Below are positions 6,208 through 7,587 of a stretch of 7,587 nt of DNA, piece after piece (position 1 is the stretch's first letter; each line of letters begins with the position of its first letter). Both the position numbers and the translations under genes were made by a program. Source of the stretch: Lentihominibacter excrementipullorum (GTDB lineage: Bacteria; Bacillota; Clostridia; Peptostreptococcales; Anaerovoracaceae); the NCBI GenBank assembly GCA_018713975.1, contig DVOB01000141.1, forward strand, positions 1 through 7,587, given 5' to 3'. The notes below the pieces were generated by a model that saw only the letters and a program-made list of their open reading frames with translations, did not search any database and was not told where the DNA came from.

Positions 6208-7305
6208 ATGTCTAAGATTTTGATAAGCCCATCTAAATATATACAGGGCGCGGGAGAGATGAAAAAATTGGGGACTTATGCGGCAGGATATGGCAAAAAA
6301 GCTCTTATCCTCATAAGCTCAGGCGGATATAAGAGGATAGGCCCTCAGATAGAAGACAGCTTCAAAGGCGTGGATTGTCAACCGGAATTCGATTATTTCA
6401 ATGGCGAGTGCAGTAAGACGGAGATAGACAGACTTTCGGGGCTGATGAAGGATAAAGGATGCGATTTGATGATAGGCATCGGCGGAGGAAAGATTTTCGA
6501 TACGGCCAAGGCGGTAGCATATTACAACAGGACGCCTGTAATAATCTGTCCTACTATCGCGTCCACCGACGCGCCGTGCAGCGCGCTTTCCGTGATATAT
6601 ACCGATTCGGGGGTTTTCGAGGAATATCTCTTCTTACCGGCTAACCCTAATCTGGTCATGATGGATACCGATGTCGTAGCAAAGTCGCCTGTTCGCCTGA
6701 CAGTAGCAGGTATGGGTGATGCGCTGGCGACTTATTTTGAAGCGAGAGCTTGCATGAGGAGCGGCGCCGTATCGTGTGCCGGCGGTAATTCAACGGCGGC
6801 GGCCATGGCTTTGGCAGAGCTCTGCTTCAACACGCTGATGGAGGAAGGCGTGAAGGCCAAGCTGGCCGTTGAACGGGGAGTCTGCACCGAGTCTGTGGAG
6901 AAGATAATCGAAGCTAACACGCTGCTTTCGGGGATAGGCTTCGAAAGCGCGGGACTTGCGGGAGCCCATGCTATCCACAACGGGATGACAGTGCTGGAGG
7001 AATGCCATGGAATGTATCACGGAGAAAAGGTAGCCTTTGGGACTATCGCTCAGCTGGTATTGGAAGACGTGCCGATGGAGGACTTGGAGGAGGTCATCAG
7101 CTTCTGCATAGAAGTAGGCCTTCCTGTAACGTGGGAGCAGCTGGGAGCTGAGGACATAACCGATGAGCAGATCATGGAAGTGGCTGAGGCAGCTTGTGCG
7201 GAGAATGACACCCTTCACAACATGCCGTTTGAAGTGACCCCGGCCAAGGTGTTCGCAGCTCTTAAAGCTGCCGATGCCTATGGAAGGTATTTCATGGGGG
7301 AATAG
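6208..7305 (+). CDS. gldA: Glycerol dehydrogenase (NAD-dependent, metal-dependent alcohol dehydrogenase family III)
   Basis: Oxidises glycerol to dihydroxyacetone with NAD+ in the cytoplasm; members of this enzyme type also act on 1,2-diols and on 1-amino-2-propanol. The 365-residue protein aligns with E. coli GldA almost end to end without gaps over the first 270 residues: SPSKYIQGAGEMKKLG (7-22), FNGECSKTEIDRL (64-76), the NAD-binding GIGGGKIFDTAKA (90-102), PTIASTDAPCSALSVIYTD (115-133) and GMGDALATYFEARAC (168-182). Metal ligands Asp171, His254 (AGAHAIHNG) and His271 (MYHGEKVAFG) are all present at the E. coli positions. Ribosome site AAAGGAG (6195-6201) lies 6 nt before ATG. It is monocistronic from its own promoter. 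Nothing suggests damage; this is the most secure call in the window. Confidence 0.95.
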   Translation: MSKILISPSKYIQGAGEMKKLGTYAAGYGKKALILISSGGYKRIGPQIEDSFKGVDCQPEFDYFNGECSKTEIDRLSGLMKDKGCDLMIGIGGGKIFDTAKAVAYYNRTPVIICPTIASTDAPCSALSVIYTDSGVFEEYLFLPANPNLVMMDTDVVAKSPVRLTVAGMGDALATYFEARACMRSGAVSCAGGNSTAAAMALAELCFNTLMEEGVKAKLAVERGVCTESVEKIIEANTLLSGIGFESAGLAGAHAIHNGMTVLEECHGMYHGEKVAFGTIAQLVLEDVPMEDLEEVISFCIEVGLPVTWEQLGAEDITDEQIMEVAEAACAENDTLHNMPFEVTPAKVFAALKAADAYGRYFMGE

Positions 7306-7335
7306 CGGCAGGGGCGGATTGATGATGATGATCTG

Positions 7336-7368
7336 TCCGAGCGTTGTCTGAGCATTGGCCGAGTGTTG
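7336..7368 (+). repeat. Three tandem imperfect 11-bp repeats
   Basis: TCCGAGCGTTG (7336-7346), TCTGAGCATTG (7347-7357) and GCCGAGTGTTG (7358-7368) follow each other with an exact 11-bp period, about one helical turn. They share the pattern NCYGAGYRTTG. The array starts 31 bp after the gldA stop codon and does not code for anything recognisable. It may be a protein-binding array or a decaying simple repeat. Confidence 0.55.
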
Positions 7369-7425
7369 ACCGGACGGGCTATGTCGGTCTGCCCGGTCAG
7401 GCCAGACGGCCATGTCTTTCAGGAC

Positions 7426-7466
7426 TTTTACATACATTTCGCGATTTTTCCCGAATGTATGTAAAA
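7426..7466. repeat. 41-bp hairpin element built from TTACATACATT arms
   Basis: TTTTACATACATT plus TCG (7426-7441) and CGAATGTATGTAAAA (7452-7466) pair over 15 bp with one bulged T, around a 10-nt spacer. There is no T-run on either side, so it is not a standard terminator. The left arm recurs exactly as TTACATACATTTC at 7575-7587, which together with the right arm would make inverted ends of a roughly 135-bp segment. The same 13-mer also occurs inside the permease gene (1216-1228, minus strand). Confidence 0.6.
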
Positions 7467-7511
7467 TCCAATGGGTTTGAGGGATGTGGACCTGTTTTGT
7501 AAAGGGATGAA

Positions 7512-7533
7512 GGCCCGTTTTTACCCGGGTTTT
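7512..7533 (+). terminator. Possible weak terminator downstream of gldA
   Basis: CCCG (7514-7517) pairs with CGGG (7526-7529) around an 8-nt loop, with G-U pairs extending the stem on the outside, followed by TTTT. The stem is short and over 200 nt from the gldA stop codon, so this is tentative. A GC-rich inverted repeat closer to the gene (TGACCGG at 7366-7372 with CCGGTCA at 7393-7399) is an alternative 3'-end structure but has no T-tract. Confidence 0.3.
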
Positions 7534-7574
7534 GTAGTCCGATACCGGAGCGCAGGCTGCAAACGTTGAAAAAA

Positions 7575-7587
7575 TTACATACATTTC
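7575..7587 (+). repeat. Direct repeat copy of TTACATACATTTC at the right window edge
   Basis: It is identical to 7428-7440 over 13 bp and is cut by the window end, so the match may extend. An inverted copy of its 11-bp core lies at 7454-7464. The stretch between (7465-7574) shows no gene. Confidence 0.6.

Noticed and set aside
6152..6223. A 23-codon leader peptide frame overlapping the gldA start
   Set aside because: It has no ribosome site and its ATG is at the predicted transcription start; no attenuator structure accompanies it.
6790..7584. A 264-codon open frame on the minus strand over gldA and its tail
   Set aside because: About two thirds is antisense to the well-conserved gldA and the rest overlaps non-coding repeats; the peptide has no domain-like character.

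Overview
The window looks like a stretch of a Firmicutes chromosome, most likely a gut-type anaerobic member of Clostridia. The signs are strong AAGGAGG-type ribosome binding sites, frequent AUA isoleucine and AGA/AGG arginine codons, AT-rich gaps between genes of balanced composition, and a glycerol dehydrogenase / glycerol-kinase-like / AraC gene set. No phage, CRISPR, rRNA or tRNA gene is visible. The taxonomic statement is an inference from style, not from a marker gene.

Left part, minus strand (1-2195): a small three-helix membrane protein (1815-2195), then an APC-superfamily permease (156-1718), a strong hairpin (115-143), and the first 32 codons of another membrane-anchored protein running off the left edge. 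The permease frame is intact from start to stop except for one in-frame UGA (codon 119, 1362-1364). That UGA lies inside a 43-nt hairpin with two nested perfect stems, so the locus is either a fresh nonsense pseudogene, a leaky-stop gene, a sequencing error, or a candidate selenoprotein.

Centre, plus strand (2267-6028): a good sigma-A promoter drives an AraC-family regulator, which is followed at short spacing by a glycerol-kinase-like FGGY kinase and a PhnW/AGT-like class V aminotransferase. The run ends in a rho-independent terminator. A perfect 22-bp palindrome lies between kinase and aminotransferase. Both enzymes have lost a signature substrate-binding arginine (GlpK Arg83 is Gly; PhnW Arg340 is Gln), so neither should be given its family's textbook substrate without testing.

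Right part, plus strand (6101-7305): a separately promoted glycerol dehydrogenase (gldA) with all metal ligands conserved and a cre-like palindrome just upstream of its promoter. The 282-nt tail after gldA has no gene. It carries three tandem 11-bp repeats, a possible weak terminator, and copies of a 13-bp sequence in direct and inverted orientation; the same 13-mer also occurs inside the permease gene.

How the genes may work together (inference): permease, kinase, aminotransferase and a dehydrogenase known to accept amino alcohols could form a small catabolic module for an amino alcohol or amino polyol related to glycerol (for example serinol, 1-amino-2-propanol or 3-amino-1,2-propanediol), controlled by the AraC protein. 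Plain glycerol use remains possible for GldA.
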